64,000 nt of DNA from contig NZ_JAGQFP010000002.1 of assembly GCF_019090095.1 (NCBI RefSeq), positions 868,001 through 932,000 of the forward strand, given 5' to 3'. Position 1 is the first letter of the stretch. Every line of letters starts with the position of its first letter. The translations under genes and the position numbers were made by a program. Below the pieces are notes generated by a model. It did no database searches. It worked only from the letters and a program-made list of their open reading frames with translations, and had not been told where the DNA came from. The stretch comes from Stutzerimonas stutzeri (GTDB lineage Bacteria > Pseudomonadota > Gammaproteobacteria > Pseudomonadales > Pseudomonadaceae). Shown piece after piece: positions 41,345-52,534 of the stretch.

Positions 41345-42502
41345 ATGACTATCACCACCTTCGTGCATCGACTGTTCCTCCTCATCGCACTGGTCGTCGC
41401 GCCGGTAGCCTGGGCCGAGCCGGTCATTCCCTCACCGCCGCAGCTGGCGGCGAAATCCTACGTTCTGATGGACGCGGCCAGTGGCAAGGTGCTGGTCGAG
41501 AACGCTGGAGACGAGCGACTGCCGCCGGCCAGCCTGACGAAGCTGATGACCGCTTATATCGCCACGCTGGAAATCAAGAAGGGCCAGATCTCTGAAAGCG
41601 ACATGGTGACCGTCAGCGAGAAGGCCTGGCGTACCGGTGGCTCGCGGATGTTCATCCAGGTCAACACGCAGGTCTCGGTCGACGATCTGCTGCACGGCAT
41701 CATCATCCAGTCAGGCAACGACGCCAGCGTCGCCATGGCCGAGCACATCGCCGGCAGCGAGGAGGCCTTTGCTGACCTGATGAACAGCACGGCCCAGCGG
41801 CTGGGGATGAGCAACTCGCACTTCATGAATGCCACCGGCCTGCCGCATCCGGAGCATTACTCTTCGGCCGCCGACATGGCCAAGCTGGCCCGCGCGATCA
41901 TCCACGAGGATGCGGCGCACTACAGCATCTACGCGCAGAAGGAATTCTTCTGGAACAACATCAAGCAGCCCAACCGCAACCTGCTGCTGTGGCGGGATAA
42001 GACCGTCGACGGGCTCAAGACCGGTCATACCGAGGAAGCGGGCTACTGCCTGGTCGCCTCCGCGGTGCGTGACGGCATGCGCCTGATCAGCGTGGTCTTC
42101 GGCACCAACAGTGAGCAGGCCCGTGCGGCCGAGACGCAGAAGCTGCTGACCTACGGTTTCCGTTTCTTCGAAACCAAGACCTTCTATCAGAAGGGTGTCG
42201 AGCTGGCCAAGTCGCGGGTCTGGAAGGGCCAGCAGGACCAGATCAGCGCTGGTCTGCAGGACGACCTGACCCTGACCCTGCCACGTGGACAGCTGGACAA
42301 GCTGCAGGCCGGCCTGACCTTCAATCCCGAACTCACGGCCCCGATCCAGCAGGGCGACGTGATCGGTCGCGTCGACGTCACGCTCGATGGTCAAGTCTTG
42401 CAGAGCACCGACCTGATCGCCCTCGAGGCCGTGGAAGAGGGTGGGCTGTTCAGCCGGCTCTGGGATAGCATCCAGCTGTTCTTCTTCAATCTCTTCAACT
42501 GA
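41345..42502 (+). CDS. dacC: D-Ala-D-Ala carboxypeptidase (PBP5/6 type)
   Basis: 385 residues from ATG 41345 with GAGAG upstream. The signal peptide ends near AWAEP. Catalytic motifs: PASLTKLMT (Ser and Lys), IQSGNDASVAMAE (S-x-N) and DGLKTGHTEEAG (K-T-G). A C-terminal beta domain and an amphipathic tail (LFSRLWDSIQLFFFNLFN) that attaches to the inner membrane follow. It trims the terminal D-Ala from stem peptides. A strong hairpin lies directly after the stop. Confidence 0.94.
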   Translation: MTITTFVHRLFLLIALVVAPVAWAEPVIPSPPQLAAKSYVLMDAASGKVLVENAGDERLPPASLTKLMTAYIATLEIKKGQISESDMVTVSEKAWRTGGSRMFIQVNTQVSVDDLLHGIIIQSGNDASVAMAEHIAGSEEAFADLMNSTAQRLGMSNSHFMNATGLPHPEHYSSAADMAKLARAIIHEDAAHYSIYAQKEFFWNNIKQPNRNLLLWRDKTVDGLKTGHTEEAGYCLVASAVRDGMRLISVVFGTNSEQARAAETQKLLTYGFRFFETKTFYQKGVELAKSRVWKGQQDQISAGLQDDLTLTLPRGQLDKLQAGLTFNPELTAPIQQGDVIGRVDVTLDGQVLQSTDLIALEAVEEGGLFSRLWDSIQLFFFNLFN

Positions 42503-42508
42503 TGCTTG

Positions 42509-42537
42509 AGCACACCCGGTCCTCCACCGGGTGTGCT
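42509..42537 (+). terminator. Hairpin between dacC and ybeD
   Basis: Perfect 11-bp stem: AGCACACCCGG at 42509-42519 and CCGGGTGTGCT at 42527-42537, seven-base loop, six bases after the dacC stop. Only a short T run follows, so it may stop part of the transcription or stabilise the upstream mRNA. Confidence 0.55.
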
Positions 42538-42560
42538 TGCGGATCACGAGTCCGTTACCC

Positions 42561-42845
42561 ATGACTGACACTAAAACTGATGCAACGCCACCCAAGATCG
42601 AATTTCCCTGCGAGCGTTACCCGATCAAGGTGATCGGCGATGCCGGCGAGGATTTCAGCGAGACGGTCGTCGACGTCATTCGGCGGCATGCGCCGGAGTT
42701 CGACGAAACCACCATGGTGGTTCGTGACAGCCGCAACGGGCGCTTCCTGTCCGTTCAGGTGCTGATCACCGCCACCAGCGTCGAGCAGCTGCAGGCGATC
42801 CATGTCGACCTTCGCGCGACCGGACGTGTGCACATGGTGCTCTGA
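42561..42845 (+). CDS. ybeD: YbeD-like DUF493 (UPF0250) protein
   Basis: 94 residues, ACT-like ferredoxin fold of the DUF493 family. [18 protein letters not shown] and [23 protein letters not shown] are family blocks. Start at ATG 42561. Its place between dacC and lipB is conserved from E. coli to Pseudomonas and suggests a regulatory role connected with lipoylation or the cell wall, but the function is unknown. Confidence 0.92.
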   Translation: MTDTKTDATPPKIEFPCERYPIKVIGDAGEDFSETVVDVIRRHAPEFDETTMVVRDSRNGRFLSVQVLITATSVEQLQAIHVDLRATGRVHMVL

Positions 42846-42906
42846 TGCCTGGTCGCCCGTACCGCGTTCGCGGTGTACACCTCCAGCCCGAAGGCGGCAC
42901 GCCGCG

Positions 42907-43566
42907 ATGACCGCCTCTGTTCTCGGGGTGCGTGAGTTCGGCTTGCTGGACTACCAACCCACCTGGCAGGCGATGCAGCGTTTCACCAATGAGCGCGGAC
43001 CGGCCACCGGCGACGAGATCTGGCTCTTGCAGCACCCGCCGGTGTTCACCCAGGGGCAGGCCGGCAAGCCCGAGCATCTGCTTCTTCCCGGGGAAATACC
43101 GGTGGTTCAGGTTGATCGGGGCGGGCAGGTGACCTACCACGGCCCGGGACAGCTGGTGTGCTACCTGCTGCTGGATGTCAGGCGGCTAGGCATCGGGGTC
43201 CGCGACCTGGTCAGCCGCATCGAGCAGAGTCTCATCGATCTGCTGGCGAGCTACGACGTATCGGCGGTCTCCAAGCCCGACGCGCCGGGTGTATATGTCG
43301 GGGGCGCGAAGATCGCATCGCTCGGTCTGCGCATCCGAAACGGGCGCTCGTTTCACGGTCTGGCGCTCAATGTAGACATGGACCTGGAACCGTTCGGGCG
43401 GATCAATCCGTGCGGCTACGCCGGCATGCCCATGACCCAATTGACCGATCTGGTCGCAGGGCCAGTAGTCTTTTCCGAGGTCTGTGCCCGCCTGCGCGAG
43501 CAGCTGGTCAAACACCTCGGCTATGCGCAGCAGCAAACGCTGATGGGGCCAATAGCAGGCTGCTAG
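42907..43566 (+). CDS. lipB: Octanoyl-ACP:protein N-octanoyltransferase
   Basis: 219 residues from ATG 42907. [16 protein letters not shown] is the substrate-binding signature, [12 protein letters not shown] contains the catalytic Lys, and [13 protein letters not shown] the catalytic Cys. It moves octanoyl groups from ACP to the lipoyl domains of E2 subunits and GcvH. It is convergent with lipA, which encodes the next enzyme; 95 bases with a hairpin lie between them. Confidence 0.96.
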   Translation: MTASVLGVREFGLLDYQPTWQAMQRFTNERGPATGDEIWLLQHPPVFTQGQAGKPEHLLLPGEIPVVQVDRGGQVTYHGPGQLVCYLLLDVRRLGIGVRDLVSRIEQSLIDLLASYDVSAVSKPDAPGVYVGGAKIASLGLRIRNGRSFHGLALNVDMDLEPFGRINPCGYAGMPMTQLTDLVAGPVVFSEVCARLREQLVKHLGYAQQQTLMGPIAGC

Positions 43567-43621
43567 GCCTCGGCGCGCGTGGCGAGCATGTGTGTGGGTG
43601 TCGGGCGGTGCGGCGGTTCAT

Positions 43622-43650
43622 GCGCCTGCCCTGAGGTCCGGGGCAGGCGC
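43622..43650. terminator. Hairpin between convergent lipB and lipA
   Basis: Perfect 10-bp stem: GCGCCTGCCC at 43622-43631 and GGGCAGGCGC at 43641-43650, nine-base loop, between the stops of the two facing lip genes. No T-tract; a two-way stop or mRNA-stabilising element is likely. Confidence 0.5.
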
Positions 43651-43661
43651 TAGTCGACCGG

Positions 43662-44714
43662 TCAGTTCAGGTTGAGGGTCGGGATCAGGCTGCTGTCGAA
43701 CGGCTGGCCCGGAACCGGTACCGGCGCGGCCAGACCCAAATTGTTCTTTTCGAATACCCGGTCGGCTCGGTAGCTGGAGCGCACCAGCGGGCCGGCGGCG
43801 ACCTCCATGAAGCCCTTTTCCAAACCGATGTCGCGCAACCGGTTGAACTCTTCCGGGCTGACCCAACGCTTGACCGGCAGATGGTTGCGGGTCGGCTGCA
43901 GATACTGGCCGAGGGTGAGGATGTCCACGCCGATGGCGCGCAGGTCATCCATGGTCTGCAGGATTTCTTCGTCGGTCTCGCCCAGGCCAAGCATCAGGCT
44001 GGTCTTGGTGAGCACTTCCGGGCGGTGCTTCTTCGCGTGCTCGAGCACCTTGAGGGTCTTCTCATAGCCAGCACGGGGATCGCGTACTTCCCGGGTAAGA
44101 CGTTTGACCGTCTCGACGTTCTGCGCGAACACCTCGAGGCCTGAGTCCACCACGCGTTCGATCGCCTGGTGATCGCCGTCGAAGTCCGGCGTGAGCGCCT
44201 CGACCACTACCTGCGGGGTGTTTTCCTTGATGGCCCGAACGCAGGCGGCGTAATGGCTGGCACCGCCATCGTCCAGGTCGTCGCGATCCACCGAGGTCAG
44301 CACGATGTAGCGCAGCGCCATCAGCTCCACCGACTTGGCGGTGTTCTGCGGCTCTTCCAGATCCAGCCAGCCATTGGGATTACCGGTGTCCACCGCACAG
44401 AAGCGGCAGGCGCGGGTGCATACCGAGCCCATCAGCATGATGGTGGCGGTGCCATTGGACCAGCATTCACCCATGTTCGGGCAGTGCGACTCCTGGCAAA
44501 CGGTGCTCAGGCGATGCTCGCCGACGTTGCGCTTGACCGCTTCGAAGCGGCTGCCGCTGGGCGCCTTGACCCGCAGCCACTTGGGCTTGGGTTCAAACAC
44601 CTGGGGTTCGCTCGAGGCCCGGCGCTTCTGCCCGTCCTTGATCGCGGTAATGCCCTGGGTAGTGCGGAATTTTTCACCGCTGGCAACGGTTTTGGGCTGG
44701 GAGATATCGGACAT
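43662..44714 (-). CDS. lipA: Lipoyl synthase
   Basis: 350 residues from ATG 44714. Radical SAM enzyme inserting two sulfurs into octanoyl groups. The auxiliary cluster motif C-x4-C-x5-C is visible in [12 protein letters not shown], the SAM cluster motif C-x3-C-x2-C in CTRACRFC, and the C-terminal RSSY motif in LVRSSYRAD. The N-terminal 60 residues are the longer extension usual in gammaproteobacteria. It faces lipB, unlike in E. coli where the genes run the same way. Confidence 0.96.
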   Translation of the reverse strand: MSDISQPKTVASGEKFRTTQGITAIKDGQKRRASSEPQVFEPKPKWLRVKAPSGSRFEAVKRNVGEHRLSTVCQESHCPNMGECWSNGTATIMLMGSVCTRACRFCAVDTGNPNGWLDLEEPQNTAKSVELMALRYIVLTSVDRDDLDDGGASHYAACVRAIKENTPQVVVEALTPDFDGDHQAIERVVDSGLEVFAQNVETVKRLTREVRDPRAGYEKTLKVLEHAKKHRPEVLTKTSLMLGLGETDEEILQTMDDLRAIGVDILTLGQYLQPTRNHLPVKRWVSPEEFNRLRDIGLEKGFMEVAAGPLVRSSYRADRVFEKNNLGLAAPVPVPGQPFDSSLIPTLNLN

Positions 44715-44948
44715 CGGCTTTCTGGGCTCCGCTAGAGGCTCCGGGACGAGGCGGTTTTTGACCGCCGGGCAGTTTATCACAGGCCTGACTGCACAGTCCG
44801 TTCAGCGAACCGTGCAGCCGGGTGTCGGCCGTCCAGGTGGCAGACCCGGTGCTCAGGAGGTTAGCCCGGCGTCGCTAAGCCAACGGCTAGCGCGAGCCGA
44901 ATGAGCAATCGGCGACTGGTGCCGGATAGGGTAACGGCGCGGCTTGCT

Positions 44949-46250
44949 TCACTGTGGCTCTGCGCGCAGTCGGCCGAGCAATTCCTGCGTCGGATGGCCA
45001 TCGGCAGGCCAGCCCAGTCGCTGCTGGAAGCTGCGGATGGCGTTGCGCGTGTTGGCGCCGATGATGCCGTCCGCAACGCCAGGATCGAAGCCCTGGTTCG
45101 ACAGACGCTCTTGCAGTTCAAGGCGTTCGGAGCGGCTCAGGGGCTGCTCGCCCTGCGGCCAGCTCGCACGGATCCTGCCGGCACCATCGAAACGCTCGGA
45201 TAGCAGGCCGATCGCCAGCGCATACGATGACGAGTTGTTGTAGCGCAGGATGGCTCTGAAATTGTCGAGAACCAGGAAGGCGGGGCCGCGGTATCCGGCA
45301 GGCAGCAACAGGCTGGCGCTTGCCTCGTCCGAGGCGGTGGGCAGCCCACGCAGACCTAGCCGGCGCCATTCGGACAGCGGCTTGCGAATGCTGCTGTCAG
45401 CCAGTGCATAGTCGAAACCGTCCGGCAGACTGACTTCGAAACCCCAGGGTTGCCCGGCTTTCCAGCCCGACGCCTGCAGGTAATGAGCAGCGGAAGCCAG
45501 TGCGTCGGCCGAACTGTTCCAGATATCTCGCCGTCCATCGCCGTCGAAATCCACGGCGTGGGTGTTGTAGGTGGTGGGAATGAACTGGGTCTGGCCCATG
45601 GCGCCGGCCCAGGAGCCACGCAACTGATCAGCGGTGACATCACCGTGATCGAGGATCTGCAGCGCCGCCAGCAGCTGGCTCTTGGCGAACCCGGGACGTC
45701 GCCCTTCGTGTGCGAGGGTGGCGAGCGAGCGAATCACGCCTTTGTCGCCCATGATCTGCCCATAGCTGCTTTCCAGCCCCCAGATGGCGACCAAGGTGTT
45801 TCGATCGACGCCGTAACGCGCCTCGATGCCGTCCAGGGTCCGTTGGTGCTGGCGCAGCAGACGCTTGCCGCCCTCGACCCGCTGCGACGACAGCGCGCCC
45901 TCGAGGTATTGCCATACCGGGCGCGTGAATTCGGGTTGGCTGCGGTCAGCCGCGATAGTGCTTGGGTCGGGTGTGACACCCGCGAACGCGCGATCGAATA
46001 CCGATGCCGGTATCCCGGCTTCCAGTGCTTCGCTACGGAAGGTTTCGCGCCATTCAGCGAAGCTTATCGCTGTCGGCTCGGCTTCGGATGGCTGTCCCGG
46101 AATCGACTCGGGGGTGGTTGGCGGCGGAGCGGTGACCGTCGTGGCGGTGGTCGGGGTCGCGGGCTCGGCGGCGCAGGCGACCACGATGCTCAGTGCTAAA
46201 CCGGCAATCAGGCTGCGCAGCAGCAGGACGGGAACGAAGGTGTAAAGCAT
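44949..46250 (-). CDS. MltB-family lytic transglycosylase with peptidoglycan-binding domain
   Basis: 433 residues from ATG 46250, with GAGAG upstream. The hydrophobic signal ends in VVAC, a possible lipobox. The transglycosylase part has the catalytic Glu in IWGLESSYGQIMG, followed by SWAGAMGQTQFIPTTYNTHAVDF and DIWNSSADALASAAHYL. The C-terminal 65 residues are a PG_binding_1 domain (LSRSERLELQERL, GVADGIIGANTRNAIRSFQ). It is a second, longer paralogue of the MltB encoded near 39.3 kb and resembles the SltB-type enzymes of Pseudomonas. Confidence 0.9.
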   Translation of the reverse strand: MLYTFVPVLLLRSLIAGLALSIVVACAAEPATPTTATTVTAPPPTTPESIPGQPSEAEPTAISFAEWRETFRSEALEAGIPASVFDRAFAGVTPDPSTIAADRSQPEFTRPVWQYLEGALSSQRVEGGKRLLRQHQRTLDGIEARYGVDRNTLVAIWGLESSYGQIMGDKGVIRSLATLAHEGRRPGFAKSQLLAALQILDHGDVTADQLRGSWAGAMGQTQFIPTTYNTHAVDFDGDGRRDIWNSSADALASAAHYLQASGWKAGQPWGFEVSLPDGFDYALADSSIRKPLSEWRRLGLRGLPTASDEASASLLLPAGYRGPAFLVLDNFRAILRYNNSSSYALAIGLLSERFDGAGRIRASWPQGEQPLSRSERLELQERLSNQGFDPGVADGIIGANTRNAIRSFQQRLGWPADGHPTQELLGRLRAEPQ

Positions 46251-46310
46251 GCACCACTCTCGGCAAGGCATCGACGGACGACATTATCACGCTTTGCGCG
46301 GCTTGGCTTT

Positions 46311-46469
46311 TCAAGCTGCCAGAAGGACCGAAGCCTCCCAGTTGGTGGACTGGGAGGCTTCGCGGCGGTAGCTGCCTTTGCCTTTCTTCGGCTGTTCCTG
46401 GCGACTGCGAAATAGCGGTTGTGCCACCAGGCGCTTGGCCTTGTTCGGCCGTTTGTGCTGCTTGCTCAT
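46311..46469 (-). CDS. arfA: Alternative ribosome-rescue factor A
   Basis: 52 residues; I translated it directly, as it is shorter than the usual gene-calling cut-off. Start ATG 46469 with GGAGGGA upstream. The ArfA core is clear: PLFRSRQEQPKKGKGSYRRE then NWEAS, matching the PLFR-x-R and KKGKGSY motifs of E. coli ArfA. ArfA recruits RF2 to ribosomes stalled without a stop codon when tmRNA fails. A 12-bp hairpin lies inside the last third of the coding sequence. In E. coli such a hairpin leads to cleavage or termination and a nonstop arfA mRNA, so that ArfA is made mainly when trans-translation is overloaded. Confidence 0.9.
   Translation of the reverse strand: MSKQHKRPNKAKRLVAQPLFRSRQEQPKKGKGSYRREASQSTNWEASVLLAA
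46330..46361 (-). terminator. Hairpin inside arfA (terminator or RNase III site)
   Basis: GAAGCCTCCCAG at 46330-46341 and CTGGGAGGCTTC at 46350-46361 are exact complements: a 12-bp stem with an eight-base loop. Read on the minus strand, both arms encode Glu-Ala-Ser in frame. It ends 17 bases before the arfA stop codon begins. Confidence 0.75.
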
Positions 46470-46505
46470 GATCGTCCCTCCGGATTGCGTGGATCAGGCG
46501 AGGGC

Positions 46506-46533
46506 ATCATAAGGTGTGTACAAAAAATGTCCA
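46506..46533 (-). promoter_or_regulatory. Candidate sigma-70 promoter for arfA
   Basis: On the minus strand: TGGACA (46533-46528; five of six with TTGACA), 16-base spacer, TATGAT (46511-46506; five of six with TATAAT). The -10 element ends 36 bases before the arfA ATG. Confidence 0.55.
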
Positions 46534-46629
46534 GCAGACCAGGCGCGGGCCGCGCTATCGGCCCTGGTGGGCTGGCAGTCCATTGTCCCGTGCGTGCGGC
46601 AAGGTCGCGGGCATCGTCCCGAAGGCTCG

Positions 46630-47658
46630 CTAGATTTTGATCCGGCGTCCGCTCAATTGTAGGCAGAGGTCGGTCAGGCCCAGCCAGGGGTCGCCCTCGG
46701 CTTGTCCCTTGATCTGTTCGTCAATGCGCTGTGCGTCCATCAGCAGACGTTGCCAGCCGGCGACATCGTGGCGCTGCAATGCCTTGCTGACCAACGGCTT
46801 ACGCTTGTCCCAGACCGGCGGGCGGGCCTGGCTGAAGGCTCGGTCGAGCGGCACGCCCTGGCTGTACTGCTGAGCGATGTTGGCCAATTGGCGAACCTCG
46901 CGCGCCACGGCCCAGAGTATGACCGGCGCTTCCACGCCCTCGCCGCGCAGCCCGGTCAGCATTTGCAGGATATGCTCCGGCTGGCCCAGCAAGGCGGCGT
47001 CGATCAGGCCAAAGACGTCGTAGCGGGCGCTGTCGGCGACGGCTGCCTGCACAGTTTCGGTGGTGACCTGGCCGCCTTCGGCGAGCAGCTTGAGCTTTTC
47101 GATTTCCTGCGCAGCGGCCAGCAGGTTGCCCTCCACACGCGCCGCGATCAGCTCCACGGCTTCCTGATCGGCGGCCAGCCCGGCTTGCGACAGGCGTTGG
47201 CGAATCCATTGCGGTAGCTGTTGCGCGTCCACTGGCCAGATCTGCAGGAATTGCACCGGCTTGCCGTCGATCAGGGCCTTGGCCCACTTGGTCTTCTGCG
47301 TGCTGCCGTCGAGCTTGGGCAGGCTGATCAGTAACACGGTGTCTTCGGCAGGGCGCGCCATGTAGTCGAGCAGCGCGGCGGCGCCTTTGTCGCCGGGCTT
47401 GCCGTTGGGGATGCGCAGCTCCAGCAGGCGCTTCTCAGCGAACAGCGAGAGGCTGGCGCCGGCCTCGATGAGCTGGCCCCAGTCGAAGCCGGTTTCGACG
47501 TTGAGCACCTGCCGTTCGCTGAAGCCCCGCTGTCGACAGGCGCCGCGGATGGCATCGCAGGCCTCTTGGCAGAGCAGGTGTTCGTCGCCGCTCACCACGT
47601 ATACGGGCGCAAGAGGGCCTTGCAGGTGCTTGGCAAGCTGGGCGGGAGGCAGTTTCAT
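46630..47658 (-). CDS. holA: DNA polymerase III subunit delta
   Basis: 342 residues from ATG 47658 (MKLPPAQLAKHL). Clamp-loader delta subunit, which opens the beta sliding clamp. VYVVSGDEHLLCQEACDAIR at the start, LFAEKRLLELRIPNGKPG, and DARYDVFGLIDAALLGQ-like middle (here SARYDVFGLIDAAL) are family blocks. It follows lptE and leuS on the same strand, an order conserved in gammaproteobacteria. The region before the ATG has no good ribosome-binding site but holds a strong hairpin. Confidence 0.94.
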   Translation of the reverse strand: MKLPPAQLAKHLQGPLAPVYVVSGDEHLLCQEACDAIRGACRQRGFSERQVLNVETGFDWGQLIEAGASLSLFAEKRLLELRIPNGKPGDKGAAALLDYMARPAEDTVLLISLPKLDGSTQKTKWAKALIDGKPVQFLQIWPVDAQQLPQWIRQRLSQAGLAADQEAVELIAARVEGNLLAAAQEIEKLKLLAEGGQVTTETVQAAVADSARYDVFGLIDAALLGQPEHILQMLTGLRGEGVEAPVILWAVAREVRQLANIAQQYSQGVPLDRAFSQARPPVWDKRKPLVSKALQRHDVAGWQRLLMDAQRIDEQIKGQAEGDPWLGLTDLCLQLSGRRIKI

Positions 47659-47670
47659 AGGTCTGGGAGC

Positions 47671-47694
47671 GCTAGCCACCGGTGGGTGGCTAGC
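47671..47694 (-). repeat. Hairpin between lptE and holA
   Basis: Perfect 10-bp stem: GCTAGCCACC at 47671-47680 and GGTGGCTAGC at 47685-47694, four-base loop. It lies seven bases after the lptE stop and 12 bases before the holA start. It could be an mRNA-processing or attenuation element; no T-tract follows. Confidence 0.5.
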
Positions 47695-47701
47695 TAGCGT
47701 T

Positions 47702-48310
47702 TCATTGCGGGATCGGCAGTTCGACAGGCGATTGCAGCGGCCGTTGGCTCTGTTCGCGCATCTGTGCCTCGATCGCCTCGGCTTCGGCGCGCTTGCGGGC
47801 TTCGGCGGTCTGCTGAAGTTGATCGAGCTGGGCCGGGGTGATGCCGCGGATGCGCAGGCTCAGCTGTTGCAGGAGCTCACGGCGCATTTCCTGGCGAAGC
47901 TGGGTAGCTTCCTGGTCGGAGCCGATGAGGTTGCTGCTGTCATGCACATAGACCTTGCGCACCTCGACGCTGTCTTCCAGCAGCACGGTGTTCTCCGGCC
48001 CGCGGAACTGGTAGTCGAGCACGCTGGACAATTCGTATTCGGCCGTACGCGCCGACGTCGTATAGCTGGCGGTGCGCTGACGGTTCTGTTCGCGGACCAG
48101 GTCCAGGGTATAGCGAGCGCCAGGATAGACGCGTACGCCGTTGTCCTTGAGCAACTCTTCGAAGTCCTTGGCCGTGTCGCCGTAGCTGTTGCGTGCCTGC
48201 AGGTTGATTTCCTCGAGGGCGAAACTGGTTTCGCCCGTCCCACGCAGCTGAAAACCGCAGGCGCTCAACAGCAGCGCCAGACCGGCCACCACGAGATTGC
48301 GTTTGATCAT
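47702..48310 (-). CDS. lptE: LPS-assembly lipoprotein LptE
   Basis: 202 residues. The signal ends in a lipobox (LSAC, Cys18), followed by GFQLRGTG, typical of LptE/RlpB. It sits inside the LptD barrel in the outer membrane and helps place lipopolysaccharide on the surface. The middle (YTLDLVREQNRQRTASYTTSARTAEYEL) is typical; the C-terminal 50 residues are Ala/Glu/Gln-rich and helical. Located between leuS and holA as in E. coli. Confidence 0.93.
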   Translation of the reverse strand: MIKRNLVVAGLALLLSACGFQLRGTGETSFALEEINLQARNSYGDTAKDFEELLKDNGVRVYPGARYTLDLVREQNRQRTASYTTSARTAEYELSSVLDYQFRGPENTVLLEDSVEVRKVYVHDSSNLIGSDQEATQLRQEMRRELLQQLSLRIRGITPAQLDQLQQTAEARKRAEAEAIEAQMREQSQRPLQSPVELPIPQ

Positions 48311-48354
48311 CTTGTTATCCCCTTGCCAGTCCAGGCGCAGTGCGCCGAGGCGAA

Positions 48355-51216
<2,862 letters not shown>

Positions 51217-51218
51217 TC

Positions 51219-51671
51219 ATGGGTAGAGAGCGCCAGGCAGACGAGAGCAATCTGTACGGTCGCGTGCTGCAACGGTTGACAGTAGCCCTGGAAGAAGCGG
51301 AGCGAACCGCGAGCGAGGGGGCCGGGACGACGACCGAACTGGAAGTCGGCGGGCTGACGCCGGCGGAGTTCGATCTGATCCGTGCCTATCTGCAGCAGGA
51401 TTCGCAGTGGCTGTCGGGCTGGCACGCGGCGGCCGAGGAGCAGGCGCAGCTGGTGCGACAGGCGACGCGCCCGGGGTTGCGCAATGTGTTGCGCCATCAT
51501 CCAGGTAAACGAAGCAAACAGACGCCGCCGCAGGTCCAGCAGGCCATGAACTGCGCGCTTTGTGGCGCCAGCGTGAACTGGCCCGACGGCGCGGGACCGG
51601 TCGCCTGCTCCGCCTGTGGCTCTCAGCTGCTGCGCGCGAGGCAGAGGTTGCATACCTACCCAAAGCACTGA
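51219..51671 (+). CDS. Zinc-ribbon protein (DUF1451/YbeL-like)
   Basis: 150 residues. The N-terminal part is helical and acidic (YGRVLQRLTVALEEAERTA), the C terminus holds a zinc ribbon with two C-x2-C pairs, CALCGASVNW and CSACGSQLL. This is the YbeL/DUF1451 pattern. E. coli ybeL also lies near leuS. Function unknown. AGGAGG lies just before the start. Confidence 0.82.
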   Translation: MGRERQADESNLYGRVLQRLTVALEEAERTASEGAGTTTELEVGGLTPAEFDLIRAYLQQDSQWLSGWHAAAEEQAQLVRQATRPGLRNVLRHHPGKRSKQTPPQVQQAMNCALCGASVNWPDGAGPVACSACGSQLLRARQRLHTYPKH

Positions 51672-51743
51672 CGGCGTCGGTGCTGCCGACAAGCGGGCAC
51701 GCCGACAGGTAAAGTTGCAGCGACCGACCTGCCGGAGCTGCAC

Positions 51744-52514
51744 ATGCCGATTCGCTATTTCTTCAAACAGTTGCTCCTGCCACCGGGCGGCCTGCTTTTG
51801 CTGCTGCTCATCGCCTGGTGGCTACGGCGCCGGGCGCCGCGGCTGGCCGCGCTATGCTTCGTCCTGGGGTTCGGCGGGCTGTGGCTGATGAGCCTGCCAA
51901 TAACCGTGGAGTGGGCCGGGCGGGCGCTGGAGCGCGAGGCGCCACTCGATCGCGCCGAGTGGGCGGACCTCGCGCAGCGTGCAGAGGCAATCGTGGTGCT
52001 CGGGGCGGGGCGCGAGCAGGCCGACCCCGGCTGGGGCGCCGATCAGCCCAGCTACCTGGCGCTCGAGCGGCTGCGTTTCGCTGCGCGGCTGGCCAAGGCC
52101 TCGGGCCTGCCGATCCTGGCCAGTGGCGGCCTGCACTATGGCCAGCCGCCCAGTGAGGCGCAGCTGGCGGCAGAGGCGCTGCAGCATGACTTCTCGACGC
52201 CGACGCGCTGGCTCGAGGAGCGCAGCCGCACGACCTGGGAAAACGCGCTCTACAGCGCCAGCATGCTCAAGGATGCCGGCATCCAGCGGATCGTGCTGGT
52301 GACCTCGGCCTCGCATATGCCGCGCTCGCGCTGGTGTTTCGAGCAGAACGGTTTGCAAGTGATCGTCGCGCCGATGGGCTTCGTCGGGGTGCCCAACGGG
52401 CGGCCCTTCGGCGGCTGGCTGCCAGAAGCCAAGGCGGTCTGGCAGAACGGACTGCTGCTCAACGAGGCGTTGGGCATGCTGATCTATCCGTTGCTTTATG
52501 GTGCCGCCGACTGA
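51744..52514 (+). CDS. YdcF/ElyC-like DUF218 membrane protein
   Basis: 256 residues with two N-terminal transmembrane helices (LLLLLLIAWWL and LCFVLGFGGLWLMSLP) and a DUF218 domain: AIVVLGAG, ILASGGLHYGQPPSEAQ, WLEERSRTTWENALYSASML and VLVTSASHMPRSRWCFE. E. coli ElyC affects envelope integrity and peptidoglycan precursor (lipid carrier) metabolism; whether this protein does the same is inferred. It is convergent with lnt, and a perfect palindrome overlaps its stop codon. Confidence 0.87.
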   Translation: MPIRYFFKQLLLPPGGLLLLLLIAWWLRRRAPRLAALCFVLGFGGLWLMSLPITVEWAGRALEREAPLDRAEWADLAQRAEAIVVLGAGREQADPGWGADQPSYLALERLRFAARLAKASGLPILASGGLHYGQPPSEAQLAAEALQHDFSTPTRWLEERSRTTWENALYSASMLKDAGIQRIVLVTSASHMPRSRWCFEQNGLQVIVAPMGFVGVPNGRPFGGWLPEAKAVWQNGLLLNEALGMLIYPLLYGAAD

Positions 52515-52526
52515 ACAGTCGGCGGC
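52503..52526. terminator. Palindrome overlapping the YdcF-gene stop codon
   Basis: GCCGCCGACTG at 52503-52513 and CAGTCGGCGGC at 52516-52526 are exact complements with two bases between, and the TGA stop at 52512-52514 lies in its centre. It stands between convergent genes and could stop transcription from both sides. Confidence 0.5.
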
Positions 52527-52534
52527 AGCGAGGC

